A stretch of DNA of 34,197 bases from Chitinophagaceae bacterium (lineage in GTDB: Bacteria; Bacteroidota; Bacteroidia; Chitinophagales; Chitinophagaceae), in the NCBI GenBank assembly GCA_025359725.1, contig JANYEX010000213.1, forward strand, positions 1 through 34,197. Direction: 5' to 3'. The first letter of the stretch is position 1; the number at the start of each line of letters is the position of its first letter. Below the pieces are notes generated by a model that worked only from the letters and a program-made list of their open reading frames with translations, had not been told where the DNA came from and did not search any database. Both the position numbers and the translations under genes were made by a program. This document shows positions 1 through 8,799 of the stretch, in pieces.

Positions 1-970
1 TATTTACGATAAGAAAAACAGAAAAAGCGATGTAAGGCATCAAGAATTTTAGAATATCCTTAAAGCCATTACTAATATTGAATGCCCCAATACTACCTGT
101 CCATCTACCAATCATTAAACTAGCCCAATATAAAGAAATAAAAGGGGCAACCTGATCTGTTCTGATGCCTTGTTTTTGCTTTAAAAACTCTGGCAAATTA
201 CTAGCCGTAGCCACCTCCACACCTACATAAACAAAAATACCAATCATGCCCAACCATAATTGTGGATATTGTAAAGCACTCTTTTTATGGATGATTTTAC
301 TATCATTATCGGCTTCCTCGGCAGCAATATGTTCCAAATCAATCTTATTAGGAACAGAAGAAAATTTTAGGCAAAGAGCCACCAACAAAAAAGCCACGCC
401 CAAAATAAGATAAGGCGTTTTAACGCTGGTAATACTTGCCTCTGTATTGGCAGAATTTACACTGCCAAAAATGGCAAAACTTACCAAAAGTGGCCCGATG
501 GTAGTACCAAAATTGTTTATACCGCCCGCCATACTTAGTCTTTGCGAACCAGTTTTAGGATCGCCCATAACTACAGCCAAAGGATTAGCCGCAATTTGTT
601 GCAACGAAAACCCTAGCGCAACAATAAATAACCCCGTAATCATTAAGGTAAACGAGCCTAAGTTAGCCGCTGGGTAAAATAATAAAGTTCCGATGGCAGA
701 GATAATAAGCCCGATAGCAATACCGTTTTTATACCCAATTTTATTTAATAAATCGGAACCAATAGTTCTAGAAATTACCAAATAAATAATTGAACCTACT
801 GTGTAGGCAATATAAAAAGCAAAAGAAACAAGCTGGCTTTGCACTTGCGAGAGTGTAAACGCTTTTTTAAATACTGGAATTAAAATATCGTTGCTGGCGG
901 CAACGAAACCCCAAAAGAAAAACACGGTAACTAGTGTTGCAAATTGCCCCCACTTTGTTTGTTGACTCAT
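1..970 (-). CDS. FHS-family sugar MFS transporter (C-terminus outside window)
   Basis: This gene is absent from the ORF track because it runs off the left edge; I translated it by hand from the ATG at 970. About 323 residues are visible. It begins MSQQTKWGQFATLVTVFFFW and continues GFVAASNDILIPVFKKAF, the N-terminal signature of the fucose/glucose-galactose:H+ symporter (FucP/GluP, FHS) branch of the major facilitator superfamily. Further matches are FSLQQIAANPLAVVMGDP and a Gly/Asn-rich MAGGINNFGTTIGPLL helix. About nine hydrophobic segments precede the cut. It should import a monosaccharide across the inner membrane by proton symport. A secreted glycoside hydrolase lies upstream on the same strand, which suggests the two serve the same sugar, but a hairpin between them argues against a single operon. 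The substrate cannot be read from the sequence. Confidence 0.9.
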   Translation of the reverse strand, partial: MSQQTKWGQFATLVTVFFFWGFVAASNDILIPVFKKAFTLSQVQSQLVSFAFYIAYTVGSIIYLVISRTIGSDLLNKIGYKNGIAIGLIISAIGTLLFYPAANLGSFTLMITGLFIVALGFSLQQIAANPLAVVMGDPKTGSQRLSMAGGINNFGTTIGPLLVSFAIFGSVNSANTEASITSVKTPYLILGVAFLLVALCLKFSSVPNKIDLEHIAAEEADNDSKIIHKKSALQYPQLWLGMIGIFVYVGVEVATASNLPEFLKQKQGIRTDQVAPFISLYWASLMIGRWTGSIGAFNISNGFKDILKFLMPYIAFSVFLIVN

Positions 971-1193
971 GATAAAAGCTATTTTTTATAAGCGTTAAGA
1001 AATAAAAAACTATACCTATTTTGAAAAAAAGTAAATATATATTAATTAGATACTTATGCTATTTTAAATAAACCGTTTAGACCCGTATTGGTATTTTTAT
1101 GTATTGAAAACCTAAAGCTAGGATAGTTTTTGTGCAGTTAAGAATTAGTATTTCCATTTTTTATTATTTGACAAGCATTAGAAGTATTTATTT

Positions 1194-1229
1194 AAAAGGC
1201 GAGGCTGAACTATTTCAACTTCGCCTTTT
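1194..1229 (-). terminator. Hairpin terminator after the glycoside hydrolase
   Basis: A perfect 9-bp stem, AAAAGGCGA/TCGCCTTTT, with an 18-nt loop lies downstream of the hydrolase stop codon. A T-rich run follows on both strands, stronger on the plus strand, so it could work in both directions. It separates the hydrolase from the transporter. Confidence 0.6.
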
Positions 1230-1303
1230 ATTATTTTTTTAGAATATATTTTATACTACAAATATTTCGTTGCAGCCTTATTAGAATCCAACGATAGTCT
1301 CCA

Positions 1304-3721
1304 CTATTTTTTATACTGAATCTTCCATGCAACTTCCTTTGTGTCCTTGCTTTCCAATACCAATACATTAAGGGCATCTCCCGCAGGATGTTTCTCCCAT
1401 TTTGCAGTAGCACCTTCTGCTTTTACACCCGTAAGTTTCCAATTATTAGAAGCAACAACAATGCGCATCGCCTCCCACCCTATTACCGAAGCTTTACCAG
1501 ACAAAATCTTTTCAGCTTCATTCCAGTTTACATCTTTTAACTCCATCCAACCCTGCAAAATATGCCTGTTAGTAGAAACTAATTGCGGTACATCTTGTAC
1601 TTTATGAACAGAAAACATCGCACAAGAAAGACTATCTAGGTTAGCACTTATTGTTTCAGTTCCTTTTAGTTTACCTATAAAAGTATCTTTCCAAAAGTCA
1701 TATACATAATAGGAAGCCGCAGCATCTAAAGCCAACCCACCCTGTACCATCTCTTTATTTAGACTAACAGATACTTCATTTGTGGTTTTTTCTCCATTAA
1801 ACAATGCCACCTGATGCCAATTTTTGGTCAATTCTAAATCATACACTTTAGGATTTTTATTGCCAAGAAATGCATCAATGGGGCGTGGACTTTTCAATCC
1901 AAAATACATGGGATAAATACGAGAAATCTCATGAACCATAGTAGGTGTAAGCATTTCGAAAGGTGTTGCCAACTCTATTCGACCACTTGTAAGAGCTAGC
2001 ATTGTAAACAACGCCTGACGAACACTTTCGGTATGATTATGTACTGATTTACTATCGGGGTAATACGAGAAAACAGAACGAGCCTTATACCAACGAAGCC
2101 CGCTAGTAGTTACATACTGCGCTTCGAACTTATTATTGTCGCCTGCATTCCTTTGAATATCTACAATTCCAGCGCAGACATCAAGGGTGGGTGTATTATT
2201 TTCACCTAAACATCTTTCGTGGATATGCCCTTCAGGACCTAGACCTTGTCTGCATAAACTAAATAATTGGCGATAAGCAGAAGTAGTAGTCGCTGTAGAA
2301 TCTTCGAAGCCGCCAGCAGGATTCCAAGCAGTTTCGGCATAGTCGAACTTAATTCCTATCATACCATCTCTATGCAAACGCTGCCATACAGCCAACATAT
2401 ATTGTTTAAATTCGGGGTTGGTATAATCATAATGAACATAAGGTAAATGATGACGATGGAATAAATTAAGCTGGCTAATATCGTTGTTCAACATCCAATT
2501 AGGATGGGCTTTTGCAAAGTCATCAGAAGGCATACTCGATTGAAAATAAGTAAAAGGAACACCATTACGCTCCTTCACTGCGGCGCACCATTTGGCAAAA
2601 GTTTCGTAGGGCTTCACCAAATGCCCGTATTTACTCCAATGTTCATCATCCCACCAACCTTGTTCTGTATTTCCGTCCTTGTAACAATAAGTATCAGGCT
2701 CCAATCTTACAGCAACCTTTGTGTACTTTGTTAATCCACACTTATTTGCTTCATCCATTTCGCCAATTAAAGCTGCCGAATTATTAATATCTCGTCCCTT
2801 ACTCAGATTACCCACTGCCCAACCGCAAAGTGTAGGAAAATCATACACATTTGGTTTGGCATTATTGGCTTCCCTAAGTGCCAATCCATATTTTTCTAAT
2901 GCAAGAAAAGGATTACTTCCCCCTATTCCTAAATAATAAGTATCTGGCGACCACCAATCCTGATTAACGGAAACTCTTCTACCAACAGGATCATTCATGA
3001 ACAAAGAAACAGTACGGGTATTTGTTTTTTTGTCTGATTTATACAAAGTAGTGGCATAGAAATATTCGTAATGAAGCCCACCCCAAACAATAGAATGTCT
3101 CTTCCCGTTTACCTCTGCCGTAAACAACATACTGTTGTCGGACTGTCTTAGGTTTGTGGTATCAATCCAAACTTCAGGCATTGTAATTCCTGCCGCACCA
3201 TTTAAGGTAGTAGCTGAAGCAATGTCTGCATTGGGAAACAAAGTAGCTTCCGAAAACAATTCAGCTTTGGTAAACCTGCTAGCAATTGGCAATTTATTAT
3301 TGATACCTGCTTGAAGAATTATATAAGATTCCCCATCTAATAAAGTAAATGCATAACGATATTCGGGCAGTTGTCTTGTGGTACATTCAATGCTAATCTC
3401 TATCCTTTGTCCATTTTTATTGGATTGATTTACAGCTTTTTGAATCCAAGTAATCTTTGGTGATTTGAATTTAGTAGAGAACCTTGTTTGAGGAGAGTTC
3501 CAACCATCAGATGATAGTCTAGCATTGTCTAGCACTATGGTATTATCTTTTTTATCTGTTACACTATAGACAGCATCGGACAAACTAATTTTTAAAGAAA
3601 GCAAAGAATTGGATAAATAGAGATACCCATCTTTATTTTCCACATGGGTATCGGCATTTTGACACCAAGATAAAAAAGGCAGCATTAATGATAGGGCAAT
3701 TAAGCATTTAGGAAAGTTCAT
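1304..3721 (-). CDS. Secreted alpha-galactosidase-like glycoside hydrolase (GH36/clan GH-D-like)
   Basis: An 805-aa protein with an N-terminal signal peptide (MNFPKCLIALSLMLPFLSWC, then QN). An N-terminal beta-sandwich-like half (about 25-290) is followed by a TIM-barrel half (about 295-640) and a beta-rich tail. The barrel contains GIKFDYAETAW, where Asp460 sits at the end of a beta-strand where clan GH-D enzymes place the nucleophile. GIVDIQRNAGDN supplies Asp521 and Asp528 as acid/base candidates. The fold call rests on this layout and on the GWAVGN and FTYFQSSMPSDDF segments, so the exact family and substrate are uncertain; GH36 or a related clan-D family is my best guess. It would act in the periplasm or at the surface on alpha-linked sugars, with the downstream transporter taking up the product. 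No frameshift is seen. Confidence 0.65.
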   Translation of the reverse strand: MNFPKCLIALSLMLPFLSWCQNADTHVENKDGYLYLSNSLLSLKISLSDAVYSVTDKKDNTIVLDNARLSSDGWNSPQTRFSTKFKSPKITWIQKAVNQSNKNGQRIEISIECTTRQLPEYRYAFTLLDGESYIILQAGINNKLPIASRFTKAELFSEATLFPNADIASATTLNGAAGITMPEVWIDTTNLRQSDNSMLFTAEVNGKRHSIVWGGLHYEYFYATTLYKSDKKTNTRTVSLFMNDPVGRRVSVNQDWWSPDTYYLGIGGSNPFLALEKYGLALREANNAKPNVYDFPTLCGWAVGNLSKGRDINNSAALIGEMDEANKCGLTKYTKVAVRLEPDTYCYKDGNTEQGWWDDEHWSKYGHLVKPYETFAKWCAAVKERNGVPFTYFQSSMPSDDFAKAHPNWMLNNDISQLNLFHRHHLPYVHYDYTNPEFKQYMLAVWQRLHRDGMIGIKFDYAETAWNPAGGFEDSTATTTSAYRQLFSLCRQGLGPEGHIHERCLGENNTPTLDVCAGIVDIQRNAGDNNKFEAQYVTTSGLRWYKARSVFSYYPDSKSVHNHTESVRQALFTMLALTSGRIELATPFEMLTPTMVHEISRIYPMYFGLKSPRPIDAFLGNKNPKVYDLELTKNWHQVALFNGEKTTNEVSVSLNKEMVQGGLALDAAASYYVYDFWKDTFIGKLKGTETISANLDSLSCAMFSVHKVQDVPQLVSTNRHILQGWMELKDVNWNEAEKILSGKASVIGWEAMRIVVASNNWKLTGVKAEGATAKWEKHPAGDALNVLVLESKDTKEVAWKIQYKK

Positions 3722-4081
3722 CGTTTGTTTTTTGTTATTGATAAGTAAATAAAGATAGATATGACACTATCCTCAAATTATGATAATGACGCATCCAAAA
3801 CAGATAAGTTTATTCAATTCTATGTTAGTAGGCCTAAAATACTAGGGTTGTCAGCTGTTATGCTAGTTCGACGTTGCTATTTGTTGGCAGCTTTTAAAAA
3901 CTCTATTGTTACTTACAAAGCAAATTTAATTTACAAATGATTCTGTCAAGGAAAAAAGGGCAATCCGAAATGTTCAATATCCAACGTCGACCAAAAGAAC
4001 TGCAATCACACGGATTAGCAGAGAACACTTTGATTATATGGCAATTTGCAATAAGTCTTGTTTCATGAGATTAAGTTTCTA
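3722..4081. other. Gene-free DNA upstream of the hydrolase
   Basis: No intact ORF is seen. The first part is the leader of the minus-strand hydrolase. The rest (about 3950-4080) may be the unrecognisable N-terminus of the transposase fossil that follows, but I can align no convincing residues there. Confidence 0.4.
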
Positions 4082-4322
4082 TTGACAAATGCTTTTTAGA
4101 TTTGTTACAGACTTTCTACCAAAAAAGGCATGAGTAGTTGTGAAATAGCCAGAGAAGTAGGCATTACACAGAAAACGGCTTGAATATTTTATGTAAAAGT
4201 TAGGTCTTTTATGAACAGCAGTGGATTGTACCCATTATAAGGCGAAGTGCATGTGGATGAATATGTTATTGGTGGTAAAGAAAAGGATACTCTATTACAA
4301 GGATGTAAAGGCTATGCATAGG
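4082..4322 (+). pseudogene. Decayed IS1595 (ISXO2-like) transposase fragment
   Basis: One plus-strand frame reads STKKGMSSCEIAREVGITQKTA, a stop where the family has Trp, IFYVKVR, then after another stop GEVHVDEYVIGGKEKD. These match the helix ahead of the catalytic core and the first DDE-region motif (vEvDEtyIGGke) of IS1595-family transposases. At least four in-frame stops (TAG, TGA, TAA, TAG) interrupt it. The zinc-ribbon N-terminus and the catalytic C-terminus are not recognisable, and I see no clear terminal inverted repeats. It is a dead remnant rather than a mobile element. Confidence 0.8.
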
Positions 4323-4527
4323 TATATTATTCTATAAATTTTTAATCAAAAAATTGCCAATGAAGTGTATTATATCAAAACTAAGGGCGTACATAAACAA
4401 GTTAAATATGTCCCCTGAATCATCTTTCATGGCTCCTGAATCATAAAATAGATTATCTATTTTTCTTAAACCTCTTTGCTTGTTGGGAAGAATGGATAAT
4501 ACAGATGGGTTATAATAGAATAATTAC
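4323..4527. other. No recognisable feature
   Basis: AT-rich DNA between the transposase fossil and the T9SS fossil, with stops in all frames. I see no repeat or hairpin in it. Confidence 0.4.
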
Positions 4528-4830
4528 TTATTCTACGATTACAGTTTTTGTAAGTTCTGTTTTATCGTTTCTCAAATTAACAACATAGATACCAGCAGTT
4601 ACGCTTGGCAAAACTAACACTATAAGAAGCAGTACCACCATTGGGTCAAACAGTCTTAGCCAACACTGTTTGACCCAAAATGTTTGTAACTATCAAAGTA
4701 TAAAGAGCAGCATCTGTATTTAAAACAAAGTTCAATTGTTTGTTTTTAACTAGGTTCGTACACATATAGATATTGCTGCTTATTAAATCAGGTTGTTTAC
4801 TAGAAAATACCTTCCAATTGAGATGTGCAA
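4528..4830 (-). pseudogene. Decayed C-terminal type IX secretion (Por) sorting domain
   Basis: Read on the minus strand, the frame NLVKNKQLNFVLNTDAALYT LIVTNILGQTVLAKTV runs into a TGA. It resumes as PNGGTASYSVSFA and then shifts by one base to SVTAGIYVVNLRNDKTELTK followed by TVIVE and TAA at 4528. This is the classic type A sorting domain of Bacteroidota: a PNP-like start, a G-Q-x-V strand, a GIYVV strand and a short charged end. The stop plus the frameshift show that the cargo gene is dead. The body of the cargo is missing, so its function is unknown. Confidence 0.85.
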
Positions 4831-4839
4831 CAACCTAAT

Positions 4840-5067
4840 TTATTTTGGAATGAGGTCTAGTGAATAAAAAAGTTTGTCAGCATCGTCATCCACACCCGTT
4901 ACTTTCCCATTTACAGGCTTGTCTTTATCAGTATCTACAAAATATCCTTGGTCATAATATTCAATGTAATAGTCCTTGGGATAAGGTGGATGGTTTAAAT
5001 TATGATTTTGCGCTTGAGCAGTAATTGCAAAAAAGACAAATAGTGCAATGGTATATGTATATACGCC
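4840..5067 (-). pseudogene. Remnant of a secreted protein N-terminus
   Basis: A minus-strand frame has a hydrophobic signal-like segment (TIALFVFFAITAQAQN), then a Tyr-rich and Asp-rich stretch including DTDKDKPVNGKVTGVDDDAD, and ends at a TAA. There is no start codon in frame. The sorting-domain fossil lies just downstream in another frame. The simplest reading is that both are ends of one former secreted T9SS cargo gene whose middle was deleted. Product unknown. Confidence 0.5.
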
Positions 5068-5395
5068 ATAGAGCGCGAGATACAGCGTCCATCTGGCTTT
5101 GAAATGCAGCAGGATGCGTAATAGTGGAAAAAAAGATGCATAGTGCCAAGAACGCCATTATTGGTACTGAAAAGAATGGAGTTGTTTAATAGTTAAATAA
5201 CCGATCAACCTATATTAGGCAGGAACAAAATATTAGATTACAGTATTGACTTGTTAACCACTAACAATTAATCACTAAGAACTATTAAAAGTTATAGTAT
5301 TGCAAAAGATTAAGTAAAGATTCTAATCAACCAAAAAGAAGTTGTCTTATTCTAATTGTGGAACGCCATTTGCCTTATTACATTAAAATTAGTTT
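5068..5395. other. Gene-free leader region with a dispersed repeat copy
   Basis: No ORF. It carries one copy of the 'AATCACTAA/AACCACTAACAA' intergenic repeat (about 5253-5279), which recurs near 17690 and 24867. The rest is probably the promoter and leader of the large secreted protein at 5396. I did not find a full TTTG...TAnnTTTG promoter. Confidence 0.4.
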
Positions 5396-7822
5396 ATGAA
5401 AAACATTACACGATTCGTTTTACTATTGTCAATCGCAATTGGGTTTGCCAACCTAGTAAAAGCAGAAAGCGAATGGCCTAAAGAAATACCTTTGGATAAT
5501 GGCGGAAAGATTATTATCTACCAGCCACAACCAGAAAGTTTAAACGGGAATATGTTGTCGGCAAGGGCGGCTGTTTCTATCTCTCCATCTGCTGGTGCGG
5601 AGGAAACTTTTGGTTCTATATGGTTTGATGCTTTTTTGCAAACAGATAAAGACAATAGGGTTGGCACATTGGAAAGTTTGAACATAAAGGAAGCTAAATT
5701 CCCAGGCATTAAGGACGACCAACAACTGCAACAATATACTAGTACTGTTCAGAACGTAGTGCCACAATGGAACATGCAGTTTTCTCTTGATCAGTTACTT
5801 ACTTCTATTCAGCAAACAAAACAATTAAGTGAGCCTAACTTAAAAAATGATGCCCCTAATATCATTTACAGAGACAGAGCTACTACTTTGATTGTTTTGG
5901 ATGGTCTTCCTAGGTTACAATTGGATAAAGAATCGGGTATGCAGCGTGTTGTTAATACACCTTCTACTATTGTGTTAAACCCTGATGATAATCTATATTA
6001 TTTTTATGGGGGGGGATTATGGTATAGCTCTAGTAACATATTAAACGGTTGGAGTTATGTATCGAACGTACCATATAGGATACAACAATTTGATTTGAAG
6101 ATACAACAAAAGCAAAGCAAGGATGCTGATAGTAATAATCAGGATAAGCCAACAACACCAACAGACATTATAGTTAGTACCCAGCCTGCCGAGTTGATTC
6201 AAACGGATGGCACACCCTCTTATCAAACAATAGAAGGAACAAGTTTATTGTTTGTAGATAATACTTTGAATGATATATTCAAGGATATTAATTCTCAACA
6301 GAACTATATCCTTATCTCAGGGCGTTGGTACACTTCTACATCGCTAACAGGCGGATGGTCTTATGTTTCTGCTAGTCAATTACCTGCCGACTTTGCTAAA
6401 ATTCCCGAAGGTTCTGAAAAGGATGGAATATTATCTAGCGTAGCAGGAACCAATGCAGCAAACGAAGCATTGATGGATGCACAGATACCTCAAACAGCGA
6501 AGGTTGACAGGCAAACTGCCACAACAACAGTAACTTATGATGGCGAACCTATCTTTAAACCTATCCGTGGCACAAACCTTATGGTTGCCGAAAACAGTAG
6601 TGTAACAGTATTAAAGTCTAATACAAACGAAGAATATTATGCTGTAGATAATGGTGTTTGGTTTAAAAGTGATTACCCAAATGGCCCTTGGCAGGTATCT
6701 ACAGAAAGACCATCAGATGTAGATAACATACCTGCCGATAATATTGCTTACAACACTAAGTACGTTTATGTATATGACTACACCCCAGATTATGTTTATA
6801 CTGGCTACACCCCTGGCTACCTAGGTTGCTACGTATATGGCCCAACGGTTGTTTGGGGTACAGGTTGGTATTATCATCCTTGGTACAGACACAATTACTA
6901 TCCTCGACCTTATACTTGGGGATTTGGCATGGCATACAATCCATGGACAGGATGGAGTATAGGTTACCAATCTGGTTATAGTCTTGGCTGGCATTACTAC
7001 GATCATAATTCTTATTCTCATGGTTGGTTTGGTCCTCGTGTTTATCATCCTGCTTACAGACCTTGGGGATATAACGGTGGGTTTTATGGTAGGGACAATG
7101 TAATACTTCGCCAGCCACGTGTGGTTGTGAACAGACCCGTATATGTTACTGTAAACAATAATAGAAATAACTATTATAGTACTAGGAATGTGATGGTTGA
7201 TAGGAATCACAACATCAATTTATACAACCATGTTAAGGGTGCATCTACTATTGATGTTAACCGCACGCAAGGTGTTATAACAGTTGGCAATAGAGGGCTT
7301 CACACGGTTGGTAACAATCAATATCAACCAATAAATCGTCCACAAAATAACAATGGTATAAACAATGGCTTTGGCAATCGACCTGCGATTATACCTAATC
7401 CACAATCAAATGGTACAATTAACCGTCCTGCTGTAGGTAATCTAAACAATAATGGATTTAATCAACCAATAGTTACTCCTCGTCAAGGAAATGAAAGGCT
7501 AAATAATTCCAGTAGACCTTTTGCTACCCCTAGCACACAGCCTAACAATGTAGCAACAGATCGTCAAGGGAATATTTATAAGTTTGAGAACAACGGTGCT
7601 ATACAACAAAGACAAAACAATACTTGGAAACCTGCGCCCCAAACACAAGCACCTCAGGAAGTAAACAATGTTCAACAACAGCGAGAAAGAAGCAATACAA
7701 GAGATATGAACTTTCAACGTTCTGCACCTCAAGTTCAACAAAGATATCAACCTGCATCACAGCAACCTTCTGTTCCAAGAGGAAATTCGAATGGTAATGA
7801 GAACAGACGTTACAAGAATTAA
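5396..7822 (+). CDS. Secreted Tyr/Trp/Asn-rich protein of unknown function with three WYxS-GPW-type repeats
   Basis: An 808-aa protein. A signal peptide (residues 1-23, ending VKA) leads into a mixed region, then three divergent copies of a strand-rich unit: YGGGLWYSSSNILNGWSYVS (about 204-223), ISGRWYTSTSLTGGWSYVSA (about 306-325) and NGVWFKSDYPNGPWQVS (about 417-433). Between copies two and three is a helical AANEALMDAQIPQTAKV stretch. A Tyr/Trp/Gly/His-rich region (about 455-590) follows, then an Asn/Gln/Pro-rich low-complexity tail. This architecture recurs in uncharacterised proteins of Bacteroidota and Proteobacteria, some labelled carbohydrate-binding; I would not assign a function. 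No T9SS signal or membrane anchor is visible at the C-terminus. A run of eight G (6008-6015) lies in the coding frame. It is followed by a strong terminator and so is probably monocistronic. Confidence 0.85.
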   Translation: MKNITRFVLLLSIAIGFANLVKAESEWPKEIPLDNGGKIIIYQPQPESLNGNMLSARAAVSISPSAGAEETFGSIWFDAFLQTDKDNRVGTLESLNIKEAKFPGIKDDQQLQQYTSTVQNVVPQWNMQFSLDQLLTSIQQTKQLSEPNLKNDAPNIIYRDRATTLIVLDGLPRLQLDKESGMQRVVNTPSTIVLNPDDNLYYFYGGGLWYSSSNILNGWSYVSNVPYRIQQFDLKIQQKQSKDADSNNQDKPTTPTDIIVSTQPAELIQTDGTPSYQTIEGTSLLFVDNTLNDIFKDINSQQNYILISGRWYTSTSLTGGWSYVSASQLPADFAKIPEGSEKDGILSSVAGTNAANEALMDAQIPQTAKVDRQTATTTVTYDGEPIFKPIRGTNLMVAENSSVTVLKSNTNEEYYAVDNGVWFKSDYPNGPWQVSTERPSDVDNIPADNIAYNTKYVYVYDYTPDYVYTGYTPGYLGCYVYGPTVVWGTGWYYHPWYRHNYYPRPYTWGFGMAYNPWTGWSIGYQSGYSLGWHYYDHNSYSHGWFGPRVYHPAYRPWGYNGGFYGRDNVILRQPRVVVNRPVYVTVNNNRNNYYSTRNVMVDRNHNINLYNHVKGASTIDVNRTQGVITVGNRGLHTVGNNQYQPINRPQNNNGINNGFGNRPAIIPNPQSNGTINRPAVGNLNNNGFNQPIVTPRQGNERLNNSSRPFATPSTQPNNVATDRQGNIYKFENNGAIQQRQNNTWKPAPQTQAPQEVNNVQQQRERSNTRDMNFQRSAPQVQQRYQPASQQPSVPRGNSNGNENRRYKN

Positions 7823-7846
7823 GTCTATTTAATAAATTATATTGAT

Positions 7847-7880
7847 AAAGACCGTTGGTAAATACCAACGGTCTTTTTTA
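7847..7880 (+). terminator. Strong intrinsic terminator
   Basis: A perfect 14-bp stem (AAAGACCGTTGGTA/TACCAACGGTCTTT) with a very short loop is followed by T residues, 24 nt after the stop of the 808-aa gene. Confidence 0.9.
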
Positions 7881-7960
7881 TTTCTACTTATATAAAAGCG
7901 TTTTTGAACTCATTCCTTTATATTGCACCTGTTGATTAACTTTTCGAAACAGTACTGCGC

Positions 7961-8728
7961 ATGAATTTCACGGATAAGCTCAAGCATCTCAGAATAGTCA
8001 GGTCTATTATTTACATTGTGGTTGGCTTTATTACCTATCCCGGATTAGCGATTATAAACAAGATAAAGATTACAGGAACGGAACATATTAAAGACCTGCC
8101 CAAGCGTAATGTTCTTTTTGTAAGTAATCACCAAACCTATTTTGCAGATGTAATGGCATTCATACACATCTTTTGTGCAGTAAGATGGAGAAAAGAAAAT
8201 AAATTGGGGTTACCATATTATCTTTTATTTCCCATTACACACTTGTACTTTGTTGCAGCAGAAGAAACGATGAAGGGAAGTTGGATTAGTCGTTTATTTA
8301 TTTTGGCAGGGGCATTAACAGTAAAGAGAACATGGCGTGCTGAAGGAAAAGAAGTTAGGCGTGGACTAGACCCATCAGATACAAGACAAATACATGACGC
8401 CTTGGATACAAGTTGGGTGATTACTTTCCCGCAGGGAACAACTAAGCCTTTTGCCCCTGGAAGAAAAGGAACTGCTTACATAATTAAAAATAATAAGCCC
8501 ATAGTTGTACCTGTAGTTATCAATGGTTTTTGGCGAGCTTTTACAAAGAAAGGATTGACATTTAAAAAGAAAGGCTCTATCCTTACTGTGAGGTTTAAAC
8601 CACCATTAGTTATTAACTACGATGATACCACCGAAGAAATACTAGAGCAAGTAATGGATGCCATTGAGCAAAGTAAAAAGTTTATGTTACTAGGAAAGCA
8701 TCATCGCATAGAAGAACCAATTGCTTAA
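7961..8728 (+). CDS. 1-acyl-sn-glycerol-3-phosphate acyltransferase-like (PlsC family)
   Basis: A 255-aa membrane-associated acyltransferase. Family blocks are present in order: SNHQTYFAD with His57 and Asp63 (block I), a hydrophobic stretch, TFPQGTT at 155-161 (block III, phosphate binding), and IVVPVVINGF (block IV). Typical PlsC has HX4D and FPEGT(R/T); here the spacing is HX5D and the Glu is Gln, a variant seen in a Bacteroidota subgroup. An N-terminal hydrophobic helix (about 14-33) would place it on the inner membrane. The likely role is adding an acyl chain to a glycerolipid or a related acceptor lipid; the precise acceptor is not readable. It is convergent with dnaK and shares a bidirectional terminator with it. 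Confidence 0.8.
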   Translation: MNFTDKLKHLRIVRSIIYIVVGFITYPGLAIINKIKITGTEHIKDLPKRNVLFVSNHQTYFADVMAFIHIFCAVRWRKENKLGLPYYLLFPITHLYFVAAEETMKGSWISRLFILAGALTVKRTWRAEGKEVRRGLDPSDTRQIHDALDTSWVITFPQGTTKPFAPGRKGTAYIIKNNKPIVVPVVINGFWRAFTKKGLTFKKKGSILTVRFKPPLVINYDDTTEEILEQVMDAIEQSKKFMLLGKHHRIEEPIA

Positions 8729-8741
8729 AATATACCACAAC

Positions 8742-8774
8742 AAAAAGCCCCAGCAAATCTGCTGAGGCTTTTTT
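8742..8774. terminator. Bidirectional terminator between plsC-like gene and dnaK
   Basis: The stem AAAAAGCC.CAGCA/TGCTG.GGCTTTTT has one C/A mismatch. It has A and T runs on both sides and lies between two convergent genes, so it can serve both. Confidence 0.85.
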
Positions 8775-8799
8775 ATTCACCTTTAAAACCCCCTAAAAC

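Noticed and set aside
447-677. Plus-strand 76-aa ORF
   Set aside because: Shadow of the minus-strand sugar transporter, which has full family motifs.
1-3721. A complete polysaccharide utilisation locus
   Set aside because: Only one hydrolase and one transporter are seen; no SusC/SusD pair or regulator is present within the window.
6756-7210. Minus-strand ORFs of 120 and 129 aa
   Set aside because: They are shadows of the Tyr/Trp-rich part of the 808-aa gene, whose codons leave few stops on the other strand.
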